This document shows, piece after piece, positions 1 to 11,485 of a stretch of DNA of 62,000 nucleotides (the stretch's first letter is position 1; each line of letters starts with the position of its first letter). The notes under the pieces are model-generated. The model made no database searches, was not told where the DNA came from, and saw only the letters and a list, made by a program, of their open reading frames with translations. The DNA lies in the NCBI RefSeq assembly GCF_963678635.1, contig NC_087062.1, forward strand, positions 31,456,704 to 31,518,703, read 5' to 3'. Source of the DNA: Symsagittifera roscoffensis. Its lineage: Eukaryota; Xenacoelomorpha; Acoela; Convolutidae. The translations under genes were made by a program, and so were the position numbers.

Positions 1-146
1 CACCAGACTGAGCCCATGCGGCACTAACCAGCGAACAAGCCCAAGTGTGGTTTCCAAAACGCCGAAGATGCATTAAAAACCATTTACAGTTTTATTTAGA
101 AAAAACTTGAAAGATGCAAACATTTCATAGCTGTCATTCTCCGGCA

Positions 147-1723
147 TTATCGTTGCATCCAAAAAAATTTCAAAAAAAAAAAAACAAATTTGATTAGCTC
201 TTCATTGCTTAATTTAAACAAAGAACGAATTTCGTGGGCAATGCGTTGAATATCTGAATGGGAAACTTGATCAAAAATTTGTCGATTTAAAGAATTTTGT
301 CTAATTATGTTAAAGAGCTTAGCTCCTCTGTAAATAATTGAAGTTCTTTGAATTTTGCTTTTGAAATTAGGAATTTTAATTAGATTAAAAGTTGACCTTC
401 TGATCATATACAACGGTTTATCGAATACAAAAAGCTCATTTAAAAAAGTTTCAGAGTGTTGTTCTGCAATTGGTTGCACAAAAAAATTGAGGAACTCATA
501 CACATGCAGCTCGTGAACTGGTAAAAACTTTTCATCATCAAAAACTTGTCGAATGCTTTCAAATTTTCGTTTAAAAAAAATCAACGGAATAATTTTCTGT
601 TGGATCAAAAAGGGGTATAAAATTATGTAGGAAGTGCAATCATACACACATATTCTATTTTGCAAAATGGGCTTGATATTAAAGCCATAGTAATCAATCA
701 TAACAGTTTTGGGAACATAATAACACATTTTTGAAACAATGCCAAACTGTTTTCTAAACTTAGATCGTATGGAATTAATGTGAGAATTAGATGATATTTT
801 AGTATCCATATCAACACCAAGCTATTTGCATGACTTTTCATTTTTTAAAAGTATGGTATTTTTAAACAATTGCTGGTTGCAAGCACTGTTAAGAGATACA
901 CTAACTTGTACCGTTTTGTCCATATTTAGAGATAATTTATTCAAAAATAACCATTTCTTTATAGTTTTTAAGTCTTGATTAGTTTAGTTAGTTTAAACAG
1001 TCTTAAACAGCTTAGTTCAGTGATGTTTGTGTCTTTGGCATATAGAAAAATTTTGCTAAATTTGCAGACTTTTGGAAGGTAGTTTATATATATATATATA
1101 TAATAATTATTATAATAAAAAAACAGCCAAGGCCCTAAAATGGATCCCTGTGGGACACCACATTCCAGATTTAGCCACGCTGATCGCGCTTCGCCAATTT
1201 GACAAGTTATTTGCGGTGCTTCAAGTAACTTTTCAACCAAAGTAAATTCTCTTGGGTGATTTTGTTTTATCTAAGCGACATTTCTCGGTTATTTCGGTCA
1301 TAGCAGCAATAGTACTGTGTTTTTTTTCCAAAACCAAATTGTTTGATCTAAATTAAACAGTTTCTTTCAGGATTGCTGCACACTCGGTTGTACATGGCTC
1401 GTTCAATTATCTTACTCCAGGAAACAAAAAGTGATATTGGTCGATAGTTACTGACATCCAATTTCGATCCTGCTTTATATAAAGGATATACTAACGCTTG
1501 AGCCAGAGCGCTGGGAAAAAACCTGATTTTAAGAATAGTTCAATGAGTTTTTCAAGAGGGGAACAATTGCGAAAGAACTAGTTGTAGCAATTGTGTTACT
1601 AGTTCTATCTATTCCAGAAGACAATTTGTTTGGTAGCGCTGAAAGAATGACTTCAATTTCATGTTCAGTAATTGAAATTAAACGCATGCAAAAACGAGGC
1701 TCAGAATAACGTTGAGAACTCAT
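147..1723 (-). mobile_element. Fossil non-LTR retrotransposon (LINE), reverse transcriptase region
   Basis: Read on the minus strand, four fragments follow the order of a Jockey/CR1-type reverse transcriptase. The first (1723-1529) holds an N-terminal palm piece with a Leu-Ser-Ser-Gly-Ile-Asp motif. At about 1500-1380 come a Y-P-L-Y-K-A-G-S motif and N-Y-R-P-I-S. At 1240-968 come C-G-V-P-Q-G-S-I-L-G-P and the active-site region. At 809-147 there is a long C-terminal thumb and post-RT piece containing H-I-N-S-I-R-S-K and Y-Y-V-P-K. The fragments are separated by stops and frameshifts, so the copy is dead. No endonuclease domain was recognised upstream and no poly-A tail or target duplication was found. 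The exact clade cannot be set by eye. Confidence 0.82.
968..1240 (-). pseudogene. LINE reverse transcriptase catalytic core, inactivated
   Basis: This fragment holds the G-V-P-Q-G-S-I-L-G-P motif followed by the catalytic box. Where the family has Y/F-A-D-D, this copy reads Tyr-Ala-Lys-Asp: the first catalytic Asp is a Lys codon at 1034-1036. Between the two motifs the expected hydrophobic strand is disturbed by a (TA)n tract at about 1087-1102 that encodes repeated Tyr-Ile. Beyond its lower end, at 967-810, a conserved W-x-x-x-N-K-L-S-L-N-x-D-K-T region can still be read in shifted frames before the 220-residue C-terminal piece. Loss of the catalytic Asp plus frameshifts make this non-functional. 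Confidence 0.8.
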
Positions 1724-3030
1724 ATTTCATTAACCAAAATTTATTCGACGCTAGTTAATGAACAATCGGAAGTTTCAGGGCTTCGCCTTGTTACGAGCAG
1801 TCTTGTTCATATTTGGGATAGTAAACGCGCGATATATTTCGTCCTATTATAACTTACGTGGCAAACTAATTAGTTCCAAACTCAATTGAGGCAAGCAGTT
1901 TGCTCTTTTCCGAACGGTTTTAGACGCAAAACATCTCACATTCTGCTTTAGATAGCCTAGGCTGGAAATAGAATAAAGAAACTACAACGAACTAAATTTT
2001 CTGCACTTTTTTTGACCATTTTTCACTCCGTTTTTTCCCTTTTTTTCAAATTTTCATCCGTTTTTCACTCTTTCGAACACTTTTAAACAAATTTTATAAT
2101 CAGAAACCTTTAGATCCGTCGAAACACTCAGGGTTTCACCCTGAAACGAGTCGACGTTTTAGTTTCAGTTTTTTTTATTTCGCTGCAGATTCCTAAAATG
2201 AATTTCTTTTTTCTCCAATTATGTTTGTCCTGAGTTTAAGTCCTGATCAACTTCCAAGACTTCACTTGCGATTTATTTGCAGAAATAAGTATAATCAAGT
2301 ACCACAAAAAAACTTTAGCCGATTGCTTTCCCATAAACCATACCAAACAAATCACTTCCGAATTCTGATTTCCATTTTCCTTCTATCAACGCTTTTTCTG
2401 TTTCTTCTAAAAGTCAATTTCAGTCGTTTTGTGTATCAATTTGTAAAAACTGTGACATTTGAATGAACGCCATTAAATATAGTTTATTGAGCTCATCTAC
2501 CGCCAGTCTTTTGTCCTTATGGAAATAAAGAATAAATGGGCACAATTAATGACAAAAAACTCGAGAGGAAACGTGACAAAAGCTATCAAAGAAACCTTTT
2601 CATGAACAGTTTTCAATCACAACAAAAGTCACCCCTCCGAAAAGTCCCGCGTAAAAGCCGCTTTTTGTTCAGTGAAAGATAATTTGCTTTTGTCTTTTCA
2701 ACGGTGCAGCTAAATTTCGGAGATAAAAATTGAGCAAATGTACGAATTATACCCGTTTTCTTTTCTAAATAAGAAAACCATGATGAAGTAGAAAACTTTG
2801 TAAACATCAACTTAAAAGCGTTTAAACTGAAGCTAGTTAATTGTTCCTATTCAACTTTAAGACAGACATTATAAACATAAGTCGGTTCAATGATGATTTT
2901 TCCTCGGAAATTTGAGTAGTCTTTTGAAACTTGAGTTATTGTAAGCTTTGAGTCGAGTCAATGATGATTTGCTGCTTTTATCGATTACATCAGTTTGGAA
3001 TTTAGCGGAGTGGGCGCTATTTTATTCAGG
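1724..3030. other. Intergenic stretch, no gene seen
   Basis: AT-rich sequence without a recognisable gene. The only structure noted is a short hairpin at 2117-2156: TCAGGGT/ACCCTGA (2128-2134, 2138-2144) with a TTC loop, inside outer arms CGTCGA/TCGACG. Short open frames here have no protein-like character. Confidence 0.5.
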
Positions 3031-3345
3031 AATTCGATCCCCTGGTATTATTTTAGGTCATCATTTTTTTTGCTCATCGACCCTTAAACTTTTCTGAAGG
3101 CGCATTTCGCGCCAATATATACTAATTTCGAGAGGGGGGCCCTCGCCGAAAAAAAACGGGGGTTTTTGATCAAAACCTACCAAAAAGTGCCTCAATACGT
3201 CTTTTTGCCTGTTTTTTTCCAAAATCCACCAAAGTTGCCAGAATAAGGTCTTTAGTGTGAGTTTGGGAGAGCTTGGAAAATCAAGTCAGTTGACCTCCAA
3301 AAGTTTTAAAAAACCGCAAATTTGGGGCATATTCCCTGCAACGAG
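3030..3345 (+). repeat. Dispersed repeat with GGCGCC core, copy 1
   Basis: This copy shares with the one at 4.6 kb, in the same order, a 'GATCCCCTG' segment, a 'CGACCCTTAAA' segment, the 'AAGGCGC..GCGCCAAT.TATACTAAT' core (about 3098-3128), a G/A-rich 'GAGAGGGG' stretch, and then 'CCAAAAAGTGC'. It is degenerate, its ends were not found, and it is non-coding. Confidence 0.6.
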
Positions 3346-4570
3346 CATATAGTCGTTCAAATGTACAAATAATGTTTTTTTTACCCATCCCATAGTGCGA
3401 AAATCGCAAATAATTCCTTGCAATGAAATTAGCAAATTTTTCGTGTTGGAGAAAAGAATTAAACGTTTTTTATTCTCACAACAAAAATTAGCAGTTTATT
3501 TTTGCTTCAAAGCTGTTTTAATGCCGGTAGCAGTTCGAAGTTAATTGAGAAAACAAAGCTTGAAGTTGCAATTAAAAAGAGCGTTCATCGGATATCATTT
3601 TCCCATCTTTTAGCTCTTGGTCATAGCTTTGGGTTGCTAAGCAAAAAAAAGAACTGATTAGCGAATATGAATTGGCCGCAGAATACCTTTTTGCGTTTAA
3701 ACCATTGCGATGATGGAACGCACAGTTCACTCCCAATTTAACCACAGTAAATTTTAAGAAAAATGCCATTTTGAAGCTTATCTATTCTTGCGTTGCATTT
3801 CGTTGACTATCTTTTTATCTGTACTGTAATAATAAGTGACATGCATAATAAGATGATCCTCAATGCCCAAATTTTCCCTTTCATTTCAACGGGAGGCATT
3901 GATATTTTGATTGCCATTAGGATTACATGGGAAAAACTCAGTTGATGGAATATACCTGAAAAGGTCTATGACTAAAATAGTCCAACTGAAAATGATGCAA
4001 GATGCAACCGCTTTTGGTTACATGGATTTTATCTGATTAACATTAGTACGCCTACCCACCACCACCCCCCTCCCCACTTAGTCAGACCTAGGCCCAGCAA
4101 TCTTTGCGATCTTTGACAAATCTTGAAGGTTAAAAAATCTTTGAATACTTTAAGAAAACTCCAAGATCTTTAAGAAAACTCCAATAATCTTGAAGATAAA
4201 AAGCAAAGATTGCAAAGAATCTTGAAGATTTTACAAAGATGTTTTTGAAACCCAGGGCTGCGAGCGCTTTAAAAACAATTTCTAAATGATGTCAAATTTT
4301 ACGAATCGAGATTTATGAGCTATTAAATGAAGCATTGAGACCATGAACTACCTAAAAATCATCAGTACAAAACTCAATTTGTAAATCAATTTTTTTAGAA
4401 ACTTGCTTCTGATTTTTGGTTTCAAAACAAAATGAGGCACTAGTAAATCAATTGAATATGAAGACAAGAGCAGCAAAATGAAGCATTGCGACCATGAATT
4501 AACTAAAAAATCATCAGTATAAACATCAATTATTTTTGCTCGAGCAATATTTAGTTTCAGAGCAATTTAA
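3346..4570. other. Intergenic stretch with AAGATCTTGAAGA-rich patch
   Basis: No gene seen. A simple-sequence patch at about 4105-4250 repeats variants of ATCTTGAAGAT and carries a 16-bp TTTAAGAAAACTCCAA unit twice. Similar TTGAAGATCTT-rich text recurs at about 11,500-11,700 and 12,300-12,490, suggesting a low-complexity dispersed repeat. Confidence 0.45.
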
Positions 4571-4578
4571 GACAATTC

Positions 4579-4907
4579 ACCCAGTAGAGGGTTTAGGGGA
4601 GGGGCGGACGCCCCCTCTCAGGGATTCGAACCCCTGCTGACCCAAAGAGTCCCCCTTTGTACAATTTTGAGATATCCATTTTTGGCTGACTGACCTTAAA
4701 GTTTTTCGAAAGGCGCCTTTGGCGCCAATCTATACTAATTATGAGAGGAGAGCGAGCATCGAAAAAACGCAATTTTTTGGTCGGAAATTTCCAAAAAGTG
4801 CTTATCTGGCCTTTTTTCAAAAATTAGCCTGCGTCGCAGAAAATTTGGTCAAATTACGGTCAAAATCCGCCCCCCCCCCCCTCAAGAAATTCCTAGATCC
4901 GCTCCTG
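4579..4907 (+). repeat. Dispersed repeat with GGCGCC core, copy 2 (most complete)
   Basis: The left end resembles the copy at 27.37 kb (GGGGGAGG.GGCGGACGMCCCC). The interior has 'TTTTGAGATATC.ATTTTTGGC', the core AAGGCGCCTTTGGCGCCAA (about 4710-4728) and TATACTAATTATGAGAGG. The right end is CCTAGATCCGCTCCTG (4892-4907), which recurs as CCTAGATCCGCGCCTG at the right end of the copy near 28.94 kb. A shared right terminus suggests a short non-autonomous DNA element, but no target duplication was established. It is non-coding. Confidence 0.6.
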
Positions 4908-5305
4908 ATTTCATCAATTGAAAATTTCAAAGAAAATAATTTTTCTTGTAGTACTAATCAAGTGGCTCCTCGCAATTTTCATGTTGTAATAGTAACCTAA
5001 AACACTTCTTTTCTTCATAACTTACAATAACAAAAACTCATTTAGCTAAAATAGCATAAGTGTTATGAATGTGGAAAACTTACAATGTGTTGCATTGCGA
5101 AACAGTCACTAAGGACAACCAATCTCAGCTGACACACCGTTACATCTTTGAGCAATTGTATTATGAGTTTGAAGAAAACGTGCTCATGACTTTTTTGAGG
5201 AAAAACTTTTGCAGAAAAACTTTTTCAGCAGCGTGCGCAGAAATTTTTTGAAGTGATTAGTTTTTCAAAAAATTTTGGCAAATGTTGTCGACTATTTTTT
5301 AACAC
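4908..5305. other. Intergenic stretch, no gene seen
   Basis: No feature supported. The short open frames lack any recognisable motif. Confidence 0.4.
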
Positions 5306-5309
5306 AGAA

Positions 5310-5815
5310 ATGAAGTTGCCCTTCGCATACACAAGCAAAAATATGACCGATAGCGCTACTGGGAAACACTTAATGAGTAAAACTTGATTCTACAAATTTT
5401 CTACAAAGTGACGCACGTCAATTATGAGTCTACATAATTGCTAAAAGACGCAAGCCATTTATAACGCATTAGCAGTACAGCTCAAATTGAAAAAAAAAGA
5501 ATATTACTAACTAACATGCCTCAATTTATAGAGCGGACAAATTTTTAGTTAGTATACGAAAAAGTTTATTGAAAACATTCGAACCTGCCCCGGTTCGAAC
5601 CCTCTTATTTTGTTGCTGGTCCCATTCCCTAACTCTGCACTACATATCCATGATACCATGAAACTAAAATGCTATTTGTAATATAATCGTCAAAATGAAC
5701 ACTTTCAAAGAGAATACATTTTGTCGCAACAATATTTGCGTCGCAGCAATATTTGCGACTTAGGTGGGAAAAAAGTCCATACCATAAAACAAGCTTTGCT
5801 AGTGTAAAAAAACTG
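5310..5815 (-). repeat. SINE-like dispersed repeat, uninterrupted copy
   Basis: Bases 5315-5660 align end to end with 17,266-17,628, sharing long blocks such as CAAGCAAAAATATG, GTCTACATAATTGCTAA and AACATGCCTCAATTTATAGAG. On the minus strand it holds a perfect RNA polymerase III B-box-like GGTTCGAACC (5592-5601) and, 26 bases upstream, a weak A-box-like TAGTGCAGAGTT. The repeat continues past this tRNA-like part to about 5815, matching 18,870-19,055. Within it the block GCAACAATATTTGCG is locally duplicated. A tRNA-derived SINE is the best guess; no target duplication was found. Confidence 0.6.
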
Positions 5816-5819
5816 AATA

Positions 5820-6020
5820 ACATTTTTTTCGCGCCCCCTTCATTCCTTTCCTTTCCCCTTTTTTTAAAAACTTCCGCGCTCCAGGCATTCTTTTGATAAA
5901 AACAGGTCAAAATTGGCATTTTGGAAGAATTTGATACACATTGCGTTTTTTTGAGCCCATCCCTCCCTCAATTTAATTGTACATTGGCGTCCAAGGAGCC
6001 TCTACAAAAACGTTATGGCT
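5820..6020 (-). repeat. Dispersed repeat with GGCGCC core, copy 3 (degenerate)
   Basis: On the minus strand it repeats the pattern of the copy at 6.8-7.05 kb: a TTGGCGTCCAAGGAGCC version of the core (about 5982-6002), a C/T-rich stretch, and then an ACAGG..AAAA..GGCATTTT block. It is more diverged than the other copies. It abuts the SINE-like repeat at 5310-5815. Confidence 0.45.
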
Positions 6021-6779
6021 GATCAACGCAAAATAGATATAATACCAAAAAAACTATTGAACGTGTTAGCGAAACAAGTCTGTAAAATGCGGCTCGTGTA
6101 TCAAGGTAAAAAGCAGTCTGCCCGTTAATCGGTATCAAATTGTTTTTGACAGTTTTTTGAAACACACAATTTTACGACAATCTTTTACTATTCAGCGAGA
6201 AAACTTGAACCGTCAAAACTAATGCAGCCAGTTAGCTTATCCCAATTCAATTTGAAACGATTTTGTACAGCGGGATAATTCGCCGCGCATAAATAAATTG
6301 GGTTCTTAGCTTTTTAAGTTTTTAGTTTTTAGCATTAAAAAGGAAGTCTTTGCAATGCGCATAAACTAGTCCAGTTCGTGCCGTAATTGGCATTTTTTGA
6401 AAAAATGAACAAAGGTAAAAAGATAACATCAATTGGGCATGAAAAATTTTTGGTAAAAAATTTTAATTGTCGCCGAAATTTGACTGAATTAGTCCTTCCC
6501 ACAAAAACCATAGCAAGCATAAGTATTTCGTAGTTCTTTGAAGGTCAAACTAAAAAGCGGCAAGTTGACAGTGGATGCATTCATATCAATCACTGAGGCA
6601 AGTTACTTATAGTTCCTGCTTTGGAAGATTTATGCTTGGGTTTTTTATTTGGTCAATTTTCGACTTATCTGAGTGTTTTTGAGTTTTCATAGAAACTGAA
6701 AAATATTAATTTCTGGAGCCCAAATGAAAGCAAAAACTTTATTGCAGGGTAACCACTTTTTTGAGAGAAAAATAGTGAC
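6021..6779. other. Intergenic stretch, no gene seen
   Basis: AT-rich, with no recognisable gene, RNA or repeat end. Confidence 0.4.
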
Positions 6780-7045
6780 TATGACAATTTTCGAATTTTT
6801 GTTGGCCTTTTTTTGGGCCGGCCAAATTAATTTTTTTCAAGCTCTGCCAAAGCACTAAAAAGTCCCTGCAATTGCTGCACCGCAGGCATAATTTTGAAGA
6901 AACAGGCTAAAAAAGTCAGTTTTAGGCACTTTTTGAAATATTTTGAAAAAAATGCGTTTTTTTTCGGCGCGCTCTCCCCCCTCAATATTAGTATATATTG
7001 GCGCCAAAGGCGCCTTTAGAAAAAATGTAGGGTCCGTCGCCAAAA
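6780..7045 (-). repeat. Dispersed repeat with GGCGCC core, copy 4
   Basis: A minus-strand copy with a well-conserved core: ATTAGTATATATTGGCGCC directly followed by AAAGGCGCC (about 6986-7013). It is flanked by the CGCGCTCTCCCCCTC stretch and the AAAAAGTGCC-equivalent. The 62-residue open frame here lies wholly within the repeat and is not regarded as a gene. Confidence 0.6.
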
Positions 7046-8018
7046 ACCGTGGTAATTAGTGACTTTTACTGACATTTGACCAAGTGGTCACCCTGCTTTA
7101 TTGTGTGATCAATTTTTTGGGAGTTCAAAGCTATGTGAATTTTAAAATTGCTATTTTGTCCAATTTTCCATAATTAATGCGCAATAAATTGCGTTCTTAT
7201 AATACACATAGGCGGCGCATGAAATTGTTTGAAAGTGAATTGAGGCAGTCCATTCAGTCAAATTTTCAAAATAAAAGACGCTAAATTTGTCTCTGTTAAC
7301 TTGGGAATTGCTGTGGGGTGATCAGAAGGACAAAAATGAAAAAAAATATGTTGCTTTTTTTTCCAAAAATTTCATCAATTTTTCTACTTTTTAAATGGCC
7401 CTTAGTGCAGTCCGAACATTCACGGCTTTACCCTAATATATGAGCAGTCTTGTTTGATTCAAAAATAAAAGCCAACCAATTTACAACCAATGACTACAAT
7501 GGCATCAAGTTCGACTCGAAACAGATGTAGTTATCACAGACAGTAGCAGTTCGCTACATTGTCTTTTCCATAGCTTAATCAGTTAAATGGAGCGCTTTTG
7601 GCGGCAATTCGATTTTCTAATTAGTCAATTCGACTGGCCACTTCTAGTCTCCAGTGTAAAAAGACTGCTTGTATATAAAGGCGAAACCCAGAATGTCAAA
7701 ACAACTTTGTTTGAAAATCGATAAACCAAAATGAAAAAATATAGACCATTTTTTTCTTTTTTTTTCATTCCATAACCCAAATGCTAATTGAAGTGCAAAC
7801 AAACTCAGCGTCTCGTATCCTGATAAAAAGACCAAATGGCTTTGAAAAGACCAAATCCGTTAAAAACGATTTTATTTGCCGTTTACGTGTGCTATTAACC
7901 ATGCCCAGCCAAAAGCATCCAAGACAAAAACATACCGGATATTTTTATGCAAAAGGCCTGAAGTTCTGAAAAATAATTCCACTCATAACTTTCCAAAAAC
8001 TAGTCTGAATCATCCTAT
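7046..8018. other. Intergenic stretch, no gene seen
   Basis: No supported feature. Small open frames at 7.6-8.1 kb overlap each other on both strands and show no protein motif. Confidence 0.4.
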
Positions 8019-8026
8019 AACTAGAT

Positions 8027-8420
8027 CGTGTCTGTACAGTCCAATACAAAACAGTCCGGAAAGGTATGAAAATGTACGAAAAAACAGTCCGATACAAAAC
8101 AGTCCGAAAAACAGTCCCAATTAATAATTGTTTTAACAAGCCGGTAGGCCGAGAATTATACTTTGTTTGAACAAGCATAATGAACAAAATAGTGACCACC
8201 GCAGTCGCGCCAACGTGTTGCGAGCTTGCCAACAGAGGGTAGGACTTAATACGAAATTTAGAGCCGGTTATCGCCGCCAAGCGGCGACGCGCGCGCAGCG
8301 CGCCCACCGGCGGCCTTAAACCGGACTGTTTTGTATTGGACTGTTTTTTCCTCCATTACATGATTTTTGGGACGAATTTAAATTGGACTGTTTTGTAAGG
8401 GACTGTTTTGTATATGCACC
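8027..8420. mobile_element. hAT-like MITE with 8-bp target duplication
   Basis: A 394-bp segment is flanked by the direct repeat AACTAGAT (8019-8026 and 8421-8428), the 8-bp duplication length typical of hAT transposons. The two ends are weak inverted repeats (CGTGTCTGTACA against GGTGCATATACA, 8 of 12 identical). Both subterminal zones carry multiple inverted copies of ACAAAACAGTCC (about 8038-8120 and 8320-8412). The centre is strikingly GC-rich, with overlapping palindromes at 8268-8316 (GCCGCCAAGCGGCG, CGCGCGCAGCGCG). No transposase frame is present. The family assignment rests on the duplication length and architecture. Confidence 0.6.
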
Positions 8421-8428
8421 AACTAGAT

Positions 8429-9430
8429 ACAACATAAATGTTAAGGCTTAGGATGCTAATGAAACAATGCGTCCGCTTAATCAAGGAAATTAGTTTCAAA
8501 CGCAGTAAGCGATATCAATTCAAATTATCGAAATTAATCCACTAAGGTAAGAATAACTTAATCGATTTGTTTTTGTCAAATCAAAGATGCAATTTAAGCA
8601 CCACAAAAGTTGTTTATCCTTTTTCAGCTGTAGTACCTTTTATAAAAAATCATGGAAAAAATTATATTAAATAGAAACATTGAACTACTGGTTAATGAAA
8701 ACCATAAAAATTAAAAACATCGCGGGTTAAAAGACCGATTAGTTTCATGGAGTTGAACAATAAGTCACTGCAACGGCCGCTTTTCCAAGAACAATGTTTC
8801 AATCATCAGAGAATATAATACAACCGTAAAACTCCGCGAATTGAAAAAACAATCGAGCTACAGTACCTGAACAGCATTCTCAAAGCAATAACAATTGCAC
8901 ATTTTCTTATTTGATCAAACAATTCACTGTACCGACTGCCGAAGAAAACGTGGTGTTTTGTTTAGATAAAAAGTCAACTTTTTTATAACCTTTTTTGAAC
9001 GGAGTGTTTATATCAACTGAAAAGTTTTGATTATTTGGGTTGAAATTTGAAAAAATATATATTTTATTTATGACGGTCTGAAAATTGCCATTTTGGCTAT
9101 TTTGGGACAATTGCTCGCTATCGATTCTCGTATATAAACGCGTGAGCTGCACTACAACTCGCTTTGAGGGAAGCTATTTTGGACAAGTAAAGCGTTATCG
9201 GACCTTATTTACATCTCTTTGCACTTGACACAACATGTGGGGTAAATTTTCAAAAAAAAATAATTTTGTTCAAATCTATTTTTGAAATAATCAATTTTTC
9301 AATTTCATTTAAAGATGACTTACTTTATAGATTTTAAGGAAGCAGTAGGAACATTCAAAGCTTTGCCATGGATCCAGCAGACTTATTGCTATTAATTTCT
9401 CCATGGTTTATTTCAATTTATTTTTTGGGA
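8429..9430. other. Intergenic stretch, no gene seen
   Basis: AT-rich, no recognisable gene. A small minus-strand open frame at 8.9-9.15 kb has no motif. Confidence 0.4.
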
Positions 9431-10430
9431 TGATGTTTTTGGGAGTTGTTTTCTCTGGTATAAATTTGACTGTTCAGCAAAATCTTGCATCTTAATTATT
9501 TCAAGTTTGGCGAATTACAGTCACAGGACATCGAGGTTGCATTTTTTAGTTTTCAAGCGAGATAATGAACAATTTTTTTTTATATTTGTACAGTTTTCTC
9601 TACAACTAATGAAAGTTCACGATTGAAAATTTGACATATGATGAATGAAACTCGTTTTTAGACAATAGCCGGACTAGAAAAACCGTACAAAATTGTTTTC
9701 GGGGAGCCGTATTGCCATTTTATTAGAGGGCGGCAGCGAAGTGTTCTTAGAGCCGAAAATTCCCCGTAAACAGCACAAGCAGTTTGAAACTTTGGACCTA
9801 AAAAGGTCCGTTGGAAAGCTAAGGTTCTCAACTAGGTCCTCATGTCAAATATGTTTCACATACAAAAAATCTCAAAATTTTGTTAGGCTCTTGACGTCTA
9901 CAAAATTTTGTAAGTTGACTGAAAATTCGGCAATTTATATACTAAAATGCACAAAATTGTAGTTAACTTTTGTTTCTTGCAGAGTAGTTTTTTGTATTCT
10001 TTTTTTCAAGTAAGGAAAAATTAATTCGAGGGCCTAACTACGATCCTTAGCTTTCCAACGAATACTTTTAGGTCCAAAGTTCCTAATTCCTTATGCTGTT
10101 TACGGGGAATTTTTGGCATTAAGAACACTTCTCTGTCGCGCTCTATTTAAATGCCCAAACGCCGCCTTGAAAAAAATGGTTTACAATTTTTTATCCTGCT
10201 ATTGTCTGAAAAGAGTTTCATCCATCACATGTCGAATTTTCAACCGTGAATTTTTATTAGTTGTAGAAAAAACGGCACAAATATGAAAAAAATTCGTTCA
10301 TCTTCTCGCTTGAAAACTAAAAGTTGCAACTTCTATGTCCAGTGACTTTCGCAACTTTGAAATACCCATAACTTGAAGAAAAAGGCTAACAGGCATTTTT
10401 TTGCATTTGAACTCCTGGCAATAATATCTT
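9430..10430. repeat. Long imperfect palindrome (fold-back element)
   Basis: The left arm (about 9430-9870) and the reverse complement of the right arm (about 10,010-10,430) match over more than 400 bp. Examples are AGTTTTCAAGCGAGA against TCTCGCTTGAAAACT, AAGTGTTCTTA against TAAGAACACTT, CCCCGTAAACAGCA against TGCTGTTTACGGGG, and GTTGGAAAGCTAAGG against CCTTAGCTTTCCAAC. The ~140-bp centre (9870-10,010) is unpaired. Arm identity is roughly 80% by eye, implying an old insertion. It could be a non-autonomous DNA transposon with long inverted repeats or a diverged inverted duplication; no target duplication was identified and no protein is encoded. Confidence 0.75.
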
Positions 10431-11397
10431 TTGACTGGTTTAAAAAAATTAGTAAGAAACGTGAGAAAATCGAATGAACAAAAAAACAAACGCGATAAAT
10501 TATTCCGTACTTTGTTTAAAAGTCAGAGCAAAACTCTTCACACAACAATCACTTCTAAATTTTTCGCGCAAATTTGAATGCGAAACAATGAAAGGCGATT
10601 GACAAGTAAGAAGTGATCCGCTAGAAACATCGATAGAAATCTGGTGATTGTTAATAGCGATAATCAGCGGTAGTGAAATTTGGGGACTTTCAACAAGACA
10701 CATCAGGGATTTCAGTACACAATACGTCATTTTTCTTTAGCCTATCGCACCGCAAAATACTCATAGCCACACACGTTGAGTTTCTATGTTCCACATGAGT
10801 AAGAGAGAACAGCCGCCTTTTAACTGTTGGCGCACTGCAGAAGCTCCCATTATTTGACCTCGCCATGACTCAGATAGCTCCATAGCCAGCTCATACGAAC
10901 TAGGAGCCTTTGTTGGGTTTGACTTTTAGTATACTCATCGGGACATAGACCAGTGGAGCTGAGCTTTTCATAGATTCTCTGAGAATCGCACAAAACCTTG
11001 AAGTGTTATTAGTTCGTACTGTTTCTTACTTAAGCGACAATTAAGCTTAAAAATGAAACCAGCTGACCCACAACAAAAAAACATGACTGACGATAATCTT
11101 AAGACAGATCTCAATTTTAATTTTCTGATGATGAGTTGCACAACGACGGTTATTCGCAAACTGATGTTTAAGATATCGTGGATAAACAGGAGAAGCAATA
11201 TATAAGTCGGTGACGGCTAAGGATTTTCAAAATTGTCTTTGGAAAGACGCTCATTGCAACCAACTTTTCTGATAAAATACCTGAGCTATGTGACTACATT
11301 TTGAGCATGCTTTACTGCAGCCAGTTATTTATAGTCAGAGAAAATACTGGGCTTGAGTCTGCACATGTCAGCCATAGTGTACTTTACTTTACAGAAC
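10431..11397. other. Intergenic stretch, no gene seen
   Basis: No recognised gene or repeat. Two minus-strand frames of 76 codons (10.5-10.73 kb and 10.97-11.2 kb) show no motif and are probably chance. Confidence 0.4.
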
Positions 11398-11485
11398 AGG
11401 TAATACAGAACTGGAGCTCTTAAGTCAACAAATTCCTTAAGAGGTAATACAGAACTGGAGCTCTTAAGTCAACAAATTCCTCAAT
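11398..11485. repeat. Recent 44-bp tandem duplication
   Basis: The unit AGGTAATACAGAACTGGAGC... at 11,398-11,441 is repeated head to tail at 11,442-11,485. The copies are identical for the first 40 bases, which indicates a recent slippage-type duplication. Confidence 0.9.

Noticed and set aside
2117-2156. Short GC-rich hairpin considered as a histone 3' stem-loop or a terminator.
   Set aside because: The sequence does not match the histone stem-loop consensus and no histone gene is nearby; bacterial-type terminators are not expected here.
8027-8420. Assignment of this MITE to the same family as the hAT element at 27.67 kb.
   Set aside because: Both have 8-bp duplications, but the terminal and subterminal motifs (ACAAAACAGTCC against CTGTAACTGAAA) are different.
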